From assembly GCA_964007475.1 (NCBI GenBank), contig OZ023274.1:60532076-60596075 (forward strand): DNA of 64,000 nt. Reading direction: 5' to 3'. Shown here piece by piece: positions 52,228 through 63,041 of this stretch. The position numbers were made by a program, and so were the translations under genes. The notes under the pieces were generated by a model. It was not told the origin of the DNA. It saw only the letters and a program-made list of their open reading frames with translations, and searched no databases. The stretch comes from Hybos culiciformis. Its lineage: Eukaryota; Arthropoda; Insecta; Diptera; Hybotidae. The stretch's first letter is position 1. The number at the start of each line of letters is the position of its first letter.

Positions 52228-52950
52228 CTGCCATTTAGGCAGGCTGAAATTTTTTAGTTTGAAAAAAAAATTTGTATTCAAAAAAAACGCGAACAACTTT
52301 AATAACAAGAAAAAAAAAAAAAAAAAAAAAAGGCGCAAAAAACCTAAATAAAGAAAACAATATTTTTTAAAAAAAAAAAAAAAAAAAATACAATTAAAAA
52401 AAAATGGTTGAAAAAAAATATATAAAGAAAAAATTCAAAAATTAATTACACATACATACAAACTAAAATTGGTTTGAAAGAAAAAAAAAGAATAGAAAAA
52501 AAAAAAAAGACATTTCAAACATTTCAAACATTTCAAACATTTTTCTCTCATACAAAAAATTTTTATAATAAAGTGACATTTCAAAACAAAATAAATTTTG
52601 AAAAAAAAAAAAAACTTATAAATAATTCAAAAATTTTTAAAAATATGATTTTCCAAAAAGCGAATCGAAATATAGGAATTTCTTTTCGAACTCCTTATAT
52701 AAATTGAAAAAAAAATAATTTTTTTAAATAACAGAAAATTATGAAAAAAAATAAAATATTAAAAATAAATAAAAATAAACATAACATCAACAACAACAGC
52801 TGTATTTGTACATCATGAGCAGCAGAAACGACAACAGCAGAAGCAGCTACCAAAATTCAATTATCAACAGCAAAGCAGTCAACTAGAAGCAGCAGCAAAT
52901 TCAACAACAAGTACTTCACTAAATTATAAAAATTTTTTTTTATATACAAA

Positions 52951-53009
<59 letters not shown>

Positions 53010-53690
53010 TTTTACCAAATTTTAAATTTAAATAAAATAAACTTAAAAACAATGTAGATCCAAATTTTTACATAAACAATTTTTACTTTTCAACTTAAGT
53101 AAATAATTTTCAAATTTTTCAATTTCAATCAAATTTTTTTTAAATTCTAATATTTGGATGTGCACTGTTTCAAAAATTTTATATTACAAAAATTATCCTA
53201 TATTATTTTACAATTACTAAAAATTAAATATTAAATATTAAATATAAAATATAAATATATTAAATATATATGAATGAAAAAAAAAAATTTTTTTTAAATT
53301 AAAAATAAATATTACAAAATTAAGAATTACATAATTTTACATAACTTAATTTGAACTTATTTTTCTACATAAAAATTTTGCAATTGAACATTATATCATT
53401 TACTTTGAATTGATTTCATCAAATTTTTTTTTCTCTTCTTCGAAAAAAAATAAATAAATAAAGAGATATTATTATACTCTTATTATTACTTATTACTAAT
53501 TATTATTATATTACTACTTTTTACATGTTACTACATATTTCAATTTTGATTTAAAATTACATAATTAAAAATGGTTTAACATAAGCAAAATTTTGCTTAA
53601 CAAAATTACTTTATTTTATTTGACATCTTTATTTTCGCTGGAAGTGATTCATATTCCAATAACAACATATCTAATTTTGCATATACAACA
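52228..53690 (+). other. Long untranslated leader, A-rich
   Basis: Long A runs (about 52310-52390, 52960-53005), a four-fold CATTTCAAA repeat at 52512-52545, and a CAG/CAA-rich stretch at 52790-52915. The stretch gives an open Gln/Ser/Thr-rich frame without ATG. No gene supported. Confidence 0.6.
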
Positions 53691-53693
53691 TAA

Positions 53694-54148
53694 GGTAACC
53701 ACTCCTCAAATTTATAGGAACTTTCAACATAAGGTAACCACTCCTCAAATTTTTTTAGGGAACCTCAATATAAGGTAACCACTCCTCAAGTTTTTTTTTT
53801 GGAAACTACAATATAGGGTAACCACTCCTCAATTATTTTAAGGGGATTACAATATAAGGTAACCATTCCTCAATTATTTTAAGGGGATTACAATATAAGG
53901 TAACCATTCCTCAATTATTTTAAGGGGATTACAATATAAGGTAACCATTCCTCAATTATTTTAAGGGGATTACAATATAAGGTAACCATTCCTCAATTAT
54001 TTTAATAGGATTACAATATAAGGTAACCATTCCTCAATTATTTTAAGGGGATTACAATATAAGGTAACCATTCCTCAATTATTTTAATAGGACTACAATA
54101 TAAGGTAACCATTCCTAAATTATTTTAATATTTCAATACAAGGTATCC
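53694..54148 (+). repeat. Twelve-copy leader repeat, period 41 bp, GGTAACC core
   Basis: The palindromic core GGTAACC occurs at 53694, 53733, 53774, 53817, 53858, 53899, 53940, 53981, 54022, 54063 and 54104, and as GGTATCC at 54142. Each is followed by A(T/C)TCCT(C/A)AA. From 53817 the spacing is 41 bp exactly. It lies just upstream of the gag ATG (54187), the position where the Drosophila gypsy element carries its insulator of about twelve zinc-finger-protein sites; the motif here is different. Confidence 0.9.
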
Positions 54149-54186
54149 ACTACGCAAATATTCTAATTTCGTAAAAAATTTTTTTT

Positions 54187-55488
54187 ATGGATGAAGCTCG
54201 TCTCGAAATTCAAACAGCTAAACTTAATTTTCGTAAGGCTTACAAACGTATTCAAAAAGACCTTAAACCAACAAATTCAAAAACATTAAAAGCAATTAAA
54301 TTAAATATTGTAGAAACATATAACATTTACGTACAGACAGTTGTTCAAGCTTGTATTACATTCGAAGAACAACATACTCAAATTTTAGCTAAAGATCGTC
54401 AGTATTGTTACGATAAGTTACAAGAAAGCTTCAAACTATTAAAGTGCGAAGATCTAATTCCAAAAGATATTCTGATACAGATTGAAATAAATCAAAGCGA
54501 TACAGAACAGAGTTCAGGGGAATCAGATATTTCTGTAGAAAAACTTGACGATACCCTAGACAAAATGGCTCTTACTAATGTTGAATTTTTGCGAACAGCT
54601 AGTGCACAAATAAATAGAAATTATAGTGGTGATCCATTATCACTTAAATCTTTCATCGATTCAATAAATTTATTAGACAGACTAGCGGAAACACAAGAAT
54701 TAAAACATTTATTAGCTACTTTTATTTTATCAAAACTTGATGGTACAGCTCGCGAATCGATAGATGATAATTCTAATACGGTAGAACTTATTAAACAAGA
54801 TCTTAATAATTCAATAAGACCAGAAAGTTCGAAAATTATAGAGGGAAAAATAAAAGCTTTGAGAACGGATAGGAACACATTACAAAATTTTTCGGAAAAA
54901 GCTAATGAATTGGCTGAAGCTTTTCGTCGTTCACTTGTCTTAGAAGGTATACCAACACAGAAAGCTAAAGAAATTTGTATAGAAAAAACAGTTGAAATGT
55001 GCAGAAATAATGCAAGATCTGATCTGACCAAAGCCGTTTTATCATCGACCCAATTTCAAGATCCTAGAGAAGTAGTCTCAAAATTTTTAATAGAAATAGA
55101 TTTACAATCACAAGAAAAACAGGTTCTGTCGTTTAGAACAAGAAATAATAATAATTCGTTTAGAAATTCTTATGGAAATCGTTCCAATAACAATTTCCGT
55201 GGAAATCATAATAAGGGAAATTTCAGACAACAAAATCAAAATTTTCTAAATAACAATTTTCAAAACAATAATTATAGAAATAATTTGTCCAATAACCGAG
55301 GTAATTTCAATAATAATCGCAGAAATTTTAATAATAATCGAGGAAACTTTGGTGGTAATCGTGGAAACTTTAATAATGCAAATCCACGAGCATTTCCTCA
55401 AGCGAATAGAAATTTCAATCAAAATAACTACGTACGATACGCGGGAAACGACCAGGCCCCCCAAAACGGCCAGGGGGAACAAGATTAA
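54187..55488 (+). CDS. gag: Gag (mdg1/412-like), no zinc knuckle
   Basis: 433 codons from ATG 54187, directly after the leader repeats. The N-terminal 120 residues are helical and charged. A capsid-like region spans about 140-320 (L-L-A-T-F-I-L-S-K-L near 175, A-N-E-L-A-E-A-F near 240). From about 320 the protein becomes Asn/Arg/Gly/Phe-rich with repeats of the form N-N-R-G-N-F and R-N-F-N-N-N, which replaces the CCHC knuckle as the likely nucleic-acid-binding part. Lack of a knuckle is usual in the 412/mdg1 group. The final codons contain a slippery heptamer for passage into pol. The gene appears intact. Confidence 0.85.
   Translation: MDEARLEIQTAKLNFRKAYKRIQKDLKPTNSKTLKAIKLNIVETYNIYVQTVVQACITFEEQHTQILAKDRQYCYDKLQESFKLLKCEDLIPKDILIQIEINQSDTEQSSGESDISVEKLDDTLDKMALTNVEFLRTASAQINRNYSGDPLSLKSFIDSINLLDRLAETQELKHLLATFILSKLDGTARESIDDNSNTVELIKQDLNNSIRPESSKIIEGKIKALRTDRNTLQNFSEKANELAEAFRRSLVLEGIPTQKAKEICIEKTVEMCRNNARSDLTKAVLSSTQFQDPREVVSKFLIEIDLQSQEKQVLSFRTRNNNNSFRNSYGNRSNNNFRGNHNKGNFRQQNQNFLNNNFQNNNYRNNLSNNRGNFNNNRRNFNNNRGNFGGNRGNFNNANPRAFPQANRNFNQNNYVRYAGNDQAPQNGQGEQD
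55443..55488 (+). promoter_or_regulatory. Probable -1 frameshift signal, gag to pol
   Basis: G GGA AAC (55443-55449) lies in the right phase in gag. Eight nt downstream, CCCCC and GGGGG can pair around an 11-nt loop, shortly before the gag stop at 55486. Slippage by -1 enters the pol frame, but that frame has a TGA at 55506-55508 in this copy. Confidence 0.65.
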
Positions 55489-55508
55489 ATGCGTGTACAT
55501 CAAAATGA

Positions 55509-58500
55509 AATACTAACGCTTTTAATACACATTTCACTTATCCTAGTATTAACTCTCATTCAAATTCGAATAAAACTAAATTTTTTTATAATTCTAACTT
55601 AAGACCAAATGCTACGCTAAATACAAATTCTTCAAAAGAAAATAAAAATTCTACTAATTATTATCCAAATTTATATAATAAATCTAAAGTATCTACAAAA
55701 AATGTTTTTAACGTAAATCCAAATTTCTCTGATTTCATTATTCTAAATTCTAAATTAAATTTTCAAGGCTCAACATTTCTAGTCGATACTCAGGCAGATA
55801 TTTCACTAATAAAAATTTCATCAATCGATACAAATTTCAATTTAAAAAATAATCTAAATTCTAACAATATTATAAGCATTTTGGGAATTACACAAAATTC
55901 TATAAAAAGTTTAGGTACAATCAACGTCAACTTTCATTTTAAACATACAATTTTATCTTGTTTACTACACGTTGTTCCAGACGAATTTAATATCCCTTCG
56001 GATGGTATTTTAGGCAAAGACTTTCTCAAATTTTATAAGTGTCAAATAAATTATGATTCTATGCAATTAACACTCAACAATAATTCTTATTCTTTTTCAA
56101 TTCCAATTTTAGAAAACCCTAGTGAAAATTCAATTGTTTTACCTTCTAGATGTGAAGTCATTCGTACTTTTATTCTTCCAAATGATTCTCCTTGTGTAGT
56201 GCTTGATCAAGAAATCGCACCAGATATTTTCATTCCACGTACGATAGTTTCTTCAAAAACTCCTTTAATTAAAGTTTTAAATTTATCAGATAAAATTCGA
56301 ATAATTCCTAAAAACACTTCACTTAAATCAGAACCTCTTTCAAATTTTAACATCCTAAGAATTGACACAAATAAAAATCAAAATAGAACAAAAGAATTGC
56401 TTCAAATAATATCTAAAAATACCAAACCGCAATACCAAGAAAAATTATTAAATTTATGTGAACAATATAGTAATATTTTCCATATGAAAGATGACAAAAT
56501 GACAACAAACAATTTCTATACACAAAACTTAAGAATAGATAACAATACTCCAGTATATGTGAAGAATTATAGACTTCCATATTCACAAAAACAGGAAATC
56601 GACAATCAAGTCAATAAACTTTTAAAAAATGATCTTATTGAACCAAGCCAATCCAATTTTAACAGCCCTATCATTTTAGTACCTAAGAAAGGTTCAGATA
56701 AGAAATGGAGATTATGCATAGATTACCGTCTAGTAAATAAAAAACTAATTGCAGACAAATATCCACTGCCAAGAATAGAAGATATTTTAGACAATTTAGG
56801 CAGATCAAAATTTTTTACTGTACTCGACCTTTACTCGGGATTTCATCAAGTTCCACTTAATGAAAACTCGCGAGATATAACATCTTTTAGCACAGACAAA
56901 GGTTCGTTTAGATGGAAAGTTCTTCCATTCGGTTTAAATGTATCACCTAACTCATTTTCAAGAATGATGGCATTAGCGTTCTCCGGTCTTACACCGTTAC
57001 AATGTTTTCTATACATCGACGACATCATATGTATTGCCTGTTCAGTCGAACATCACCTTAAAAATCTTAAATCTATCTTCGAAGTTTGTAAAAAATTTAA
57101 CCTTAAACTTAATCCTGAAAAATGCGTATTTTTTAAAAACGAAGTCACATACCTAGGACATAAATGTACTGATCGAGGTATATACCCAGATAGTAGCAAA
57201 ATAGATACAGTTAGAAATTATCCTGTACCAAAAGATAAAGACGCTACCAAACGATTTGTTGCATTTATGAACTATTATCGTAAGTTCATACCAAATTTCG
57301 CATCCATAGCAAAACCCTTAAATAATATGACTAGACTAAGAGTAAATTTTTCTTGGACACAAGAGTGTCAAAAATCCTTTGAAATTTTAAAAAATTGCTT
57401 AATTAATCCTCCAATCTTAAATTATCCAAATTTCTCAAAACCTTTTATCATTACTGTTGACGCTTCTAACTTGGGAATAGGATCCACCCTAAGTCAGGAG
57501 ATCAATGGCAACGATTTACCAATTTCATATTCTTCACGTAGTTTCACAAAAGGTGAAATGAATAAATCAACAATAGAAAAGGAATTAGCTGCAATACACT
57601 TCGCAATTTTACATTATAGACCGTACATTTATGGAACAAAATTCACTATTAGATCTGATCATAAACCCTTAGTTTACTTGTTTTCTTTGAAAAACCCATC
57701 TTCAAAATTGACTAGAATGCGATTAGATATAGAAGAATATAATTTTACAGTAGAATATATTAAAGGAAAGTGTAACGTGGTGGCAGATGCCCTATCCCGT
57801 ATCTCGATCGACGAACTTAAAAATTTGCAAAATAAAGATAATAAAGTATATGCTACAACAAGATCAAAATCAAACAAAATATCCCAAAATAATAATATCA
57901 ACGATAGTAATAACATTCAAAATAGAGAAAAAACTGTAGATTCAAATGAGAAAATTTTAATTTATGAGGGTAAATTCAATTATAAAATACCTCAACTAAT
58001 TTTTAACTCAACAGATAGTTGTAAAATATACAAAAAACGTAAATTGCTATACAAAAATAATATTTCAAATATTTACCAGACATTAGAGCCTGGATGTAGT
58101 AAAATTTTAAAAAAAGAAACAATTCTAGCATTGTTTCTCGTTCAACTAGAAGAAAACATAATTAAATCAAACATTTATAAAATTCAAATAAATAAAGAAG
58201 ATGACATTTTTAAATTATTTAATACAAAAGATTTTATTAACATTGCAAAAAAGTATATTAAAAAATTAGAAATCGCGATAGTTTCACGTCCATTACCCAT
58301 TATAAGTACGGGGGAAAAACAAAAACTTTTAGATCGTTATCATAAAGATCCTATATTTGGCGGACACGCAGGTCAAAAAAGACTATATGCAAAACTAAGA
58401 TCATGTTTTTATTGGAAAGGCATGAAAAAAGACGTAGCAACCTACGTCAGAGGATGTAAAGATTGTCAGATAAATAAAGCTAAAATTAAAAACATCGAAC

Positions 58501-59078
58501 CACTTCAAATCACCAAAACTCCAAATAAAGCGTTCGATACTATAATCATGGATACGATCGGCCCGTTCCAAAAAACTCAAAATAGAAATCTATATGCAGT
58601 CACATTAATGTGCGACTTGAGTAAATATTTAATTACGATACCAGTAGCCAATAAAGAAGCTACCACTATTGCGCAAGCCATTTTCGAACATTTCGTTCTA
58701 CTATACGGCCCAATGAGGAAAATTATTACTGATTGCGGTACTGAGTATGCCAATAGTGTAATAGCTGAACTATTTAAATTACTAGATATTGAACATAGTT
58801 TTTCGACACCCTACCATCACGAAACAGTCGGAACTATTGAAAGAAACCACCGGGTTCTAAATGAATATCTAAGATCGTATATTAATGCAAACCATGATAA
58901 TTGGGATTTATATTTAAAATATTTTACGTATAATTATAATAGTACTCCAAATTCAAATTTCAATTTTTCATATTCTCCTTACGAGGTAATATTTGGTAAA
59001 GAACCAAATCCTCATAAATTCTTACTAGATAATAGAGTAGAACCGTATATAACTTCGATAGTTATGCGAAACATGTAA
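55509..59078 (+). CDS. pol: Pol: protease, reverse transcriptase, RNase H, integrase
   Basis: Open in the -1 frame relative to gag from 55509, with no early ATG. Protease: V-D-T-Q-A-D-I-S near 55770, where the usual Gly of D-T/S-G is Gln, and the I-L-G-K-D-F segment follows. Reverse transcriptase: S-P-I-I-L-V-P-K-K, V-L-D-L-Y-S-G-F-H, and the Y-I-D-D active site near 57012. RNase H: I-T-V-D-A-S near 57452, E-K-E-L-A near 57576 and S-D-H-K-P near 57655. Integrase: H-x-x-H and C-x-x-C module (H-K-D near 58340, G-G-H-A-G, C-K-D-C near 58460), then core residues in I-I-M-D-T-I-G, I-T-D-C-G-T-E-Y and E-T-V-G-T-I-E-R. The frame ends early at 59078 because of a shift near 59050. Confidence 0.9.
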   Translation, partial: NTNAFNTHFTYPSINSHSNSNKTKFFYNSNLRPNATLNTNSSKENKNSTNYYPNLYNKSKVSTKNVFNVNPNFSDFIILNSKLNFQGSTFLVDTQADISLIKISSIDTNFNLKNNLNSNNIISILGITQNSIKSLGTINVNFHFKHTILSCLLHVVPDEFNIPSDGILGKDFLKFYKCQINYDSMQLTLNNNSYSFSIPILENPSENSIVLPSRCEVIRTFILPNDSPCVVLDQEIAPDIFIPRTIVSSKTPLIKVLNLSDKIRIIPKNTSLKSEPLSNFNILRIDTNKNQNRTKELLQIISKNTKPQYQEKLLNLCEQYSNIFHMKDDKMTTNNFYTQNLRIDNNTPVYVKNYRLPYSQKQEIDNQVNKLLKNDLIEPSQSNFNSPIILVPKKGSDKKWRLCIDYRLVNKKLIADKYPLPRIEDILDNLGRSKFFTVLDLYSGFHQVPLNENSRDITSFSTDKGSFRWKVLPFGLNVSPNSFSRMMALAFSGLTPLQCFLYIDDIICIACSVEHHLKNLKSIFEVCKKFNLKLNPEKCVFFKNEVTYLGHKCTDRGIYPDSSKIDTVRNYPVPKDKDATKRFVAFMNYYRKFIPNFASIAKPLNNMTRLRVNFSWTQECQKSFEILKNCLINPPILNYPNFSKPFIITVDASNLGIGSTLSQEINGNDLPISYSSRSFTKGEMNKSTIEKELAAIHFAILHYRPYIYGTKFTIRSDHKPLVYLFSLKNPSSKLTRMRLDIEEYNFTVEYIKGKCNVVADALSRISIDELKNLQNKDNKVYATTRSKSNKISQNNNINDSNNIQNREKTVDSNEKILIYEGKFNYKIPQLIFNSTDSCKIYKKRKLLYKNNISNIYQTLEPGCSKILKKETILALFLVQLEENIIKSNIYKIQINKEDDIFKLFNTKDFINIAKKYIKKLEIAIVSRPLPIISTGEKQKLLDRYHKDPIFGGHAGQKRLYAKLRSCFYWKGMKKDVATYVRGCKDCQINKAKIKNIEPLQITKTPNKAFDTIIMDTIGPFQKTQNRNLYAVTLMCDLSKYLITIPVANKEATTIAQAIFEHFVLLYGPMRKIITDCGTEYANSVIAELFKLLDIEHSFSTPYHHETVGTIERNHRVLNEYLRSYINANHDNWDLYLKYFTYNYNSTPNSNFNFSYSPYEVIFGKEPNPHKFLLDNRVEPYITSIVMRNM

Positions 59079-59353
59079 AATTTCATCTTCAAAATACAAA
59101 TATGATTATTAAAAAGTTTTTAGAAAAAGAAAAATTAAAAAATAAAGAGATTTATGATAAAAAATCAACGAAAAATCAGTTCAAAATAAATGATAAAGTT
59201 CTTTTAAAAAAAGAAAACAGGACAAAATTAGATAATGTATATTCTGGTCCTCATAAAATAATTCAAATTAATGGATTAAATGTTACATTGTTAACAAATA
59301 AAAATAAAAGGATTGAAGTCCATAAAAATAGAATAATTAAAAATAATTGTTAA
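59046..59353 (+). pseudogene. Displaced integrase C-terminus
   Basis: The codons after about 59050 make sense only in the next frame, where sequence typical of the integrase C-terminal domain continues, open from ATG 59102 to 59353: basic, with D-K-V-L-L-K-K and Y-S-G-P-H-K-I-I. The break coincides with TATATA (59046-59051), so gain of one TA by slippage is the simplest cause. Separate translation is not expected. Confidence 0.75.
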
Positions 59354-59560
59354 ATTCAAAAAAAAATTATTATTAGTCTAATATATATTATTAACATATA
59401 TTCTTATTAATACAAATAAATATAAATATTAAAAATAAATATTGATAAATTACATTTTAAATTAAAAATTTTATTATCTTCTTAAATTAAATTTTTTAAT
59501 TAAACTTATTTTTAAAACATAATAATGTTCTTATTGTATTTCTCAAATAAGTTTAATTCT

Positions 59561-59573
59561 AAAAGGAGGGAGG
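59561..59573 (+). promoter_or_regulatory. Polypurine tract
   Basis: AAAAGGAGGGAGG directly abuts the TG of the 3' LTR. This is the plus-strand primer for reverse transcription. Confidence 0.9.
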
Positions 59574-59818
59574 TGTAATGCCCCCTTATCATTATGTACA
59601 TGATACTATATACATTGTATATTATAAGCTCTCTTTCTCTTATTATTATTATTCGTTAAGTTATCATAGTATTAGTTAATAAGAAAGTATAAGACATGTC
59701 TAGGTACTTAGTTTTAAGTCAGTTTATAATCACTTCTTAAATAGTAAACATATAATAAATAAGTCTGAAGTTTAACCACCTGTTGTTTTTTATTAAAAGA
59801 TACCCTAGTGGTATCACA
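59574..59818 (+). repeat. 3' LTR
   Basis: 245 bp; matches the 5' LTR wherever compared. AATAAA at about 59755 (and in the 5' LTR) may serve polyadenylation. Followed by the CTAT duplication. Confidence 0.95.
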
Positions 59819-59822
59819 CTAT

Positions 59823-61869
59823 TTTCTCACAAAAAATTTTACAATACCTCGCTAAAGAAGTTAAACTTCAAAACGTGCTAGATTATTTTAAATTAAAATA
59901 CAGAAAAAAATTGTGTTCATTATTATATTTTAAAATAAGTAACAAGTTTTTATTGCAAATAGATTTGATTTTATTTTATTTACACTATGATGTCAACAAA
60001 CAATAAAAAGGACAATTAGTCTTTCACAGGATCGACAATTTAACTAAATTGAAAATAACTATTTTTTTAAGAATATCAGTTTAAAATACCTACCTCTGTA
60101 TTATTAAAAAAAAAGATTCTTCTTTTTTGTAAGTAAAAAGTTCTTTTAATATTGATAGTTAATGTTTTAAAATAAACGACAAATCAAAATTGAATTATTA
60201 AACATTTATAATTTTTGTCATTCATAGAAATTTTATTTTTTATTTTTTCCGTAATAAAGTACATAAATTGAAATTGAATATTAAAAACTATTGAGCTGTC
60301 AAATCATACTATTTTGTCGAAACTTATCATTAAAAACTATATTTAATATTTAAAAATTGTTTTCAGACTGACAGTTTTATTTTTTAACACACCTTTCATT
60401 AAATTATTATTTTCAACGACGTAAAAATAAAAATAAATATACAAACCATAACATAAAATTCAAAGATTTAGTTTATGCATAAAAATTAAATAATCTCGAT
60501 AATTAAATTAAATTCGATGTTTTATTGAAAACAGATTACTACTTGATCAGATAAGTACGTTTTAGGTTAGAAACAAACATTTTTCTTATTTAAAAATTAA
60601 CGCCTTAAATATTAACTATAAAATCGAAAAGATTTATTTAAAAGTCCAATTTTATAAGCAAAGCTGTTATACCTGAAATCGAATTAGTTTACAAATTGAC
60701 GATTTGCTTTCATCAATAAAAAAAAAAAATTTTGTTTTCTAATTTTAAAAATATATTTCCATATGTACTTTCATAATATTGTTTAATGTAATTTATTAGT
60801 TTTAAGAGTTTTTATTTTGATTGTTTAAAAAACAATCAAATCTGATGCTAATCGATGATAAAATTGATAATTATAATAATTTTGTTTCAATTTTATTTTG
60901 AATTTAATAATTAACATGAAGTATAATTTCTTAGTTACCTGTTTTAATTAATTTTTCTGATTGATTAAAATGTATTTGAAATAACATATGTATGTTTGAA
61001 TTATAAATAATTTAATTTTAATTTAAACTTATAATTATAATATTATAAATAGAGAAAATAAACATTTAAAATAACTAGTTTAAATTTATTTAATTTTTTT
61101 TTTATTGTTTTATACGTTATGATTACCTCTTATGTTAATTTTGAACAATGTTTTATTCATATTTGATAAAAATTTAATTTTTGTTTTTTTATTTTAAAAC
61201 TAATTTGTCGATTTTTAGATTAGTGTGAAAAATTGGAATAAAAATTCAATTTTGTAGACAAAAAAAACTTTAAAAAAATATTTTCACAACAAACCTACAC
61301 ACAGATACAATTTAGTTGATTAAGCAGACCAATATATAATAATTGAATTTCAAAATATTTTTCATAGCAGTGTATAATTGTGTATTACAATAACTAGAAA
61401 TTCCCAATTAAAGTAATAAAAAAATCAAAGTCAAAGAACGGTATGCTATACAAAAAAGTAGTACGCTATGAAAAAAGTTAGATTTTTCATATAAATTTGC
61501 TGTTGAAAAATGTTTGAACATTTTTTTTTTTTGTTTTTGCTTTATAGTACGCTGATAAAAAAAAAAATTGTTTACTGGGTGAAAAAAAATCTATTTTGCA
61601 GCTGCTTTTTTTTCAAATATTTTTCTACCCAGGTAGATAAATGGTTGCAAAAACTTGACATTACAAAAAAAAGATTGTTTGATTTGTTTATTATTGGGTA
61701 AGAATAATAAAAAATTAATAAAAATAAATTAATTTTAATTTGTAAAAATCAGATGCTTGTGTCAAATAGTTGTCAAAATTTATCAAACATTTTCAGTGAT
61801 ATTTTTTGCAACCTTTTTTTTCACAGCACACTAAGCTTAAGTTACGAAAATTAATAGTAGATGATAATA
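59823..61869. other. No gene; AT-rich
   Basis: No gene supported. Short inverted motifs occur near 61445-61560 and 61790-61840 (TAGTACGCT..., GGTTGCAAAAA / TTTTTGCAACC), possibly a decayed MITE. Confidence 0.4.
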
Positions 61870-62376
61870 TCGTCGGCCCAAAATTATAATGTCGTATCTG
61901 CAAAAACTAAGTTTCGAGAAAATCGACATTTGGAACGCTCTGAAATAAAAATTGAGGCCAAAAACTTTTTAATTTTTTTTCGTAATTCGCCTCCATAATC
62001 TTTCTAGATTTGTGTCTTAAAAGCATATTTTATACTACCAAGTAATAACAGACTTTTTTCAACTTCCTCACCTTGAGGTCTGAAAAAATTTTAAATTTCA
62101 TACAGATACGACATTATAATATTTAAATTTTTGCAGATATTTTACACACAATTCTGTCGTAAATGACATGATACGACATTATAATATTTTATTAAAATTT
62201 TTTTGCCAAAGAAAAATTTGTCGTAAGTAAAATCGACACTAAATATCTCGGGAACTATTAAAGGTACAGCAACGTGGAAAAGACAGATGGAAGATTACTT
62301 CGAAAAATATAAAGATCAATTCTTAACTCATTTTCGCAAAATATGCAGATACGACATTATAATTTGGGGCCGACGA
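61870..62376. mobile_element. MITE, CGTCGG-terminus family, best copy
   Basis: About 507 bp. Left end TCGTCGGCCCAAAATTATA, right end complement TCGTCGGCCCCAAATTATA, both continuing ATGTCGTATCTGCA: inverted repeats near 33 bp. CGACATTATAAT recurs internally at about 62105 and 62165. No coding. Target duplication unclear. Related sequences at 14888-15163 and 2958-3000. Confidence 0.75.
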
Positions 62377-62388
62377 TGTATATATGTT

Positions 62389-62800
62389 AACTAAAGTTGT
62401 TATTACATACGAGTTGTGTATACACAAAAACACATGCACACGCGTCAATACTTATTACACAGACCGCAGGTCGAATGATATAATATTGACAAGTGTGCAT
62501 GTGTGCTTATGTAAATACACAACGAGTTGTTATAACATATATCTTATATACTGCTTTAATGTGTATGTGAGAGGTCATCTATACATCTATACATTTGCAG
62601 TTTTGTAGATACATTATTTAATATGTATTCTGTGCATAAGCGACTAAACGATTACTTTATTCAATGTGTATTCTGTACATAAGCGACTAAATAATTACAT
62701 TATCTTTTATGTATTGTTGCATGTAATATACCATTTAGTGACCTAAATTATACGGTACTAAATACAACATACCCATCACATACACAATAAAATTTAATTC
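62389..62800 (+). repeat. Interspersed repeat R, second copy (empty site for the hAT)
   Basis: Complement of repeat R at 22318-22949 plus 24261-24400, without the hAT. At 62545-62565 the sequence runs uninterrupted across the point where the hAT sits in the other copy. The copy contains its own inverted arms around 62400-62540 (GTTGTGTATACACA... and GTGTAAATACACAAC-like). Confidence 0.7.
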
Positions 62801-63041
62801 TACAAACAATTTTGTTTTTTAAATTCAAGCCAAACCTTCTTTTATGAATGTGTCACCCTATTCGCCAACCTATTTTCAACCAATGAAATTCATGGTTGGG
62901 AACCTGAAGTGAATCGAAGCTATTAGATATTGAAAGTCTAACAATAAAATCTGAAAGTTATCAATTTGCATTTGATTTTAATTAAATTAAAAAATTGAAT
63001 TGCAATAAACATTTATATCTCAATTACAAGTACGGATACAT

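Larger units (their letters stand above)
51968..59818 (+). mobile_element. Complete mdg1/412-like LTR retrotransposon, 7851 bp
   Basis: Both 245-bp LTRs, which look identical wherever compared, are bounded by TG...CA and flanked by CTAT (51964-51967, 59819-59822). The primer-binding site follows the 5' LTR and the polypurine tract precedes the 3' LTR. Gag lacks a zinc knuckle and pol is in the -1 frame. The tRNA-Arg type primer site and gene structure indicate the mdg1/412 group of Gypsy elements. Matching LTRs indicate very recent insertion, yet a stop codon and a frameshift disable this copy. Confidence 0.95.

Noticed and set aside
53694..54148. CRISPR-like regularly spaced repeats
   Set aside because: The 41-bp units are nearly identical along their whole length, with no unique spacers, and lie in the leader of a eukaryotic retrotransposon.
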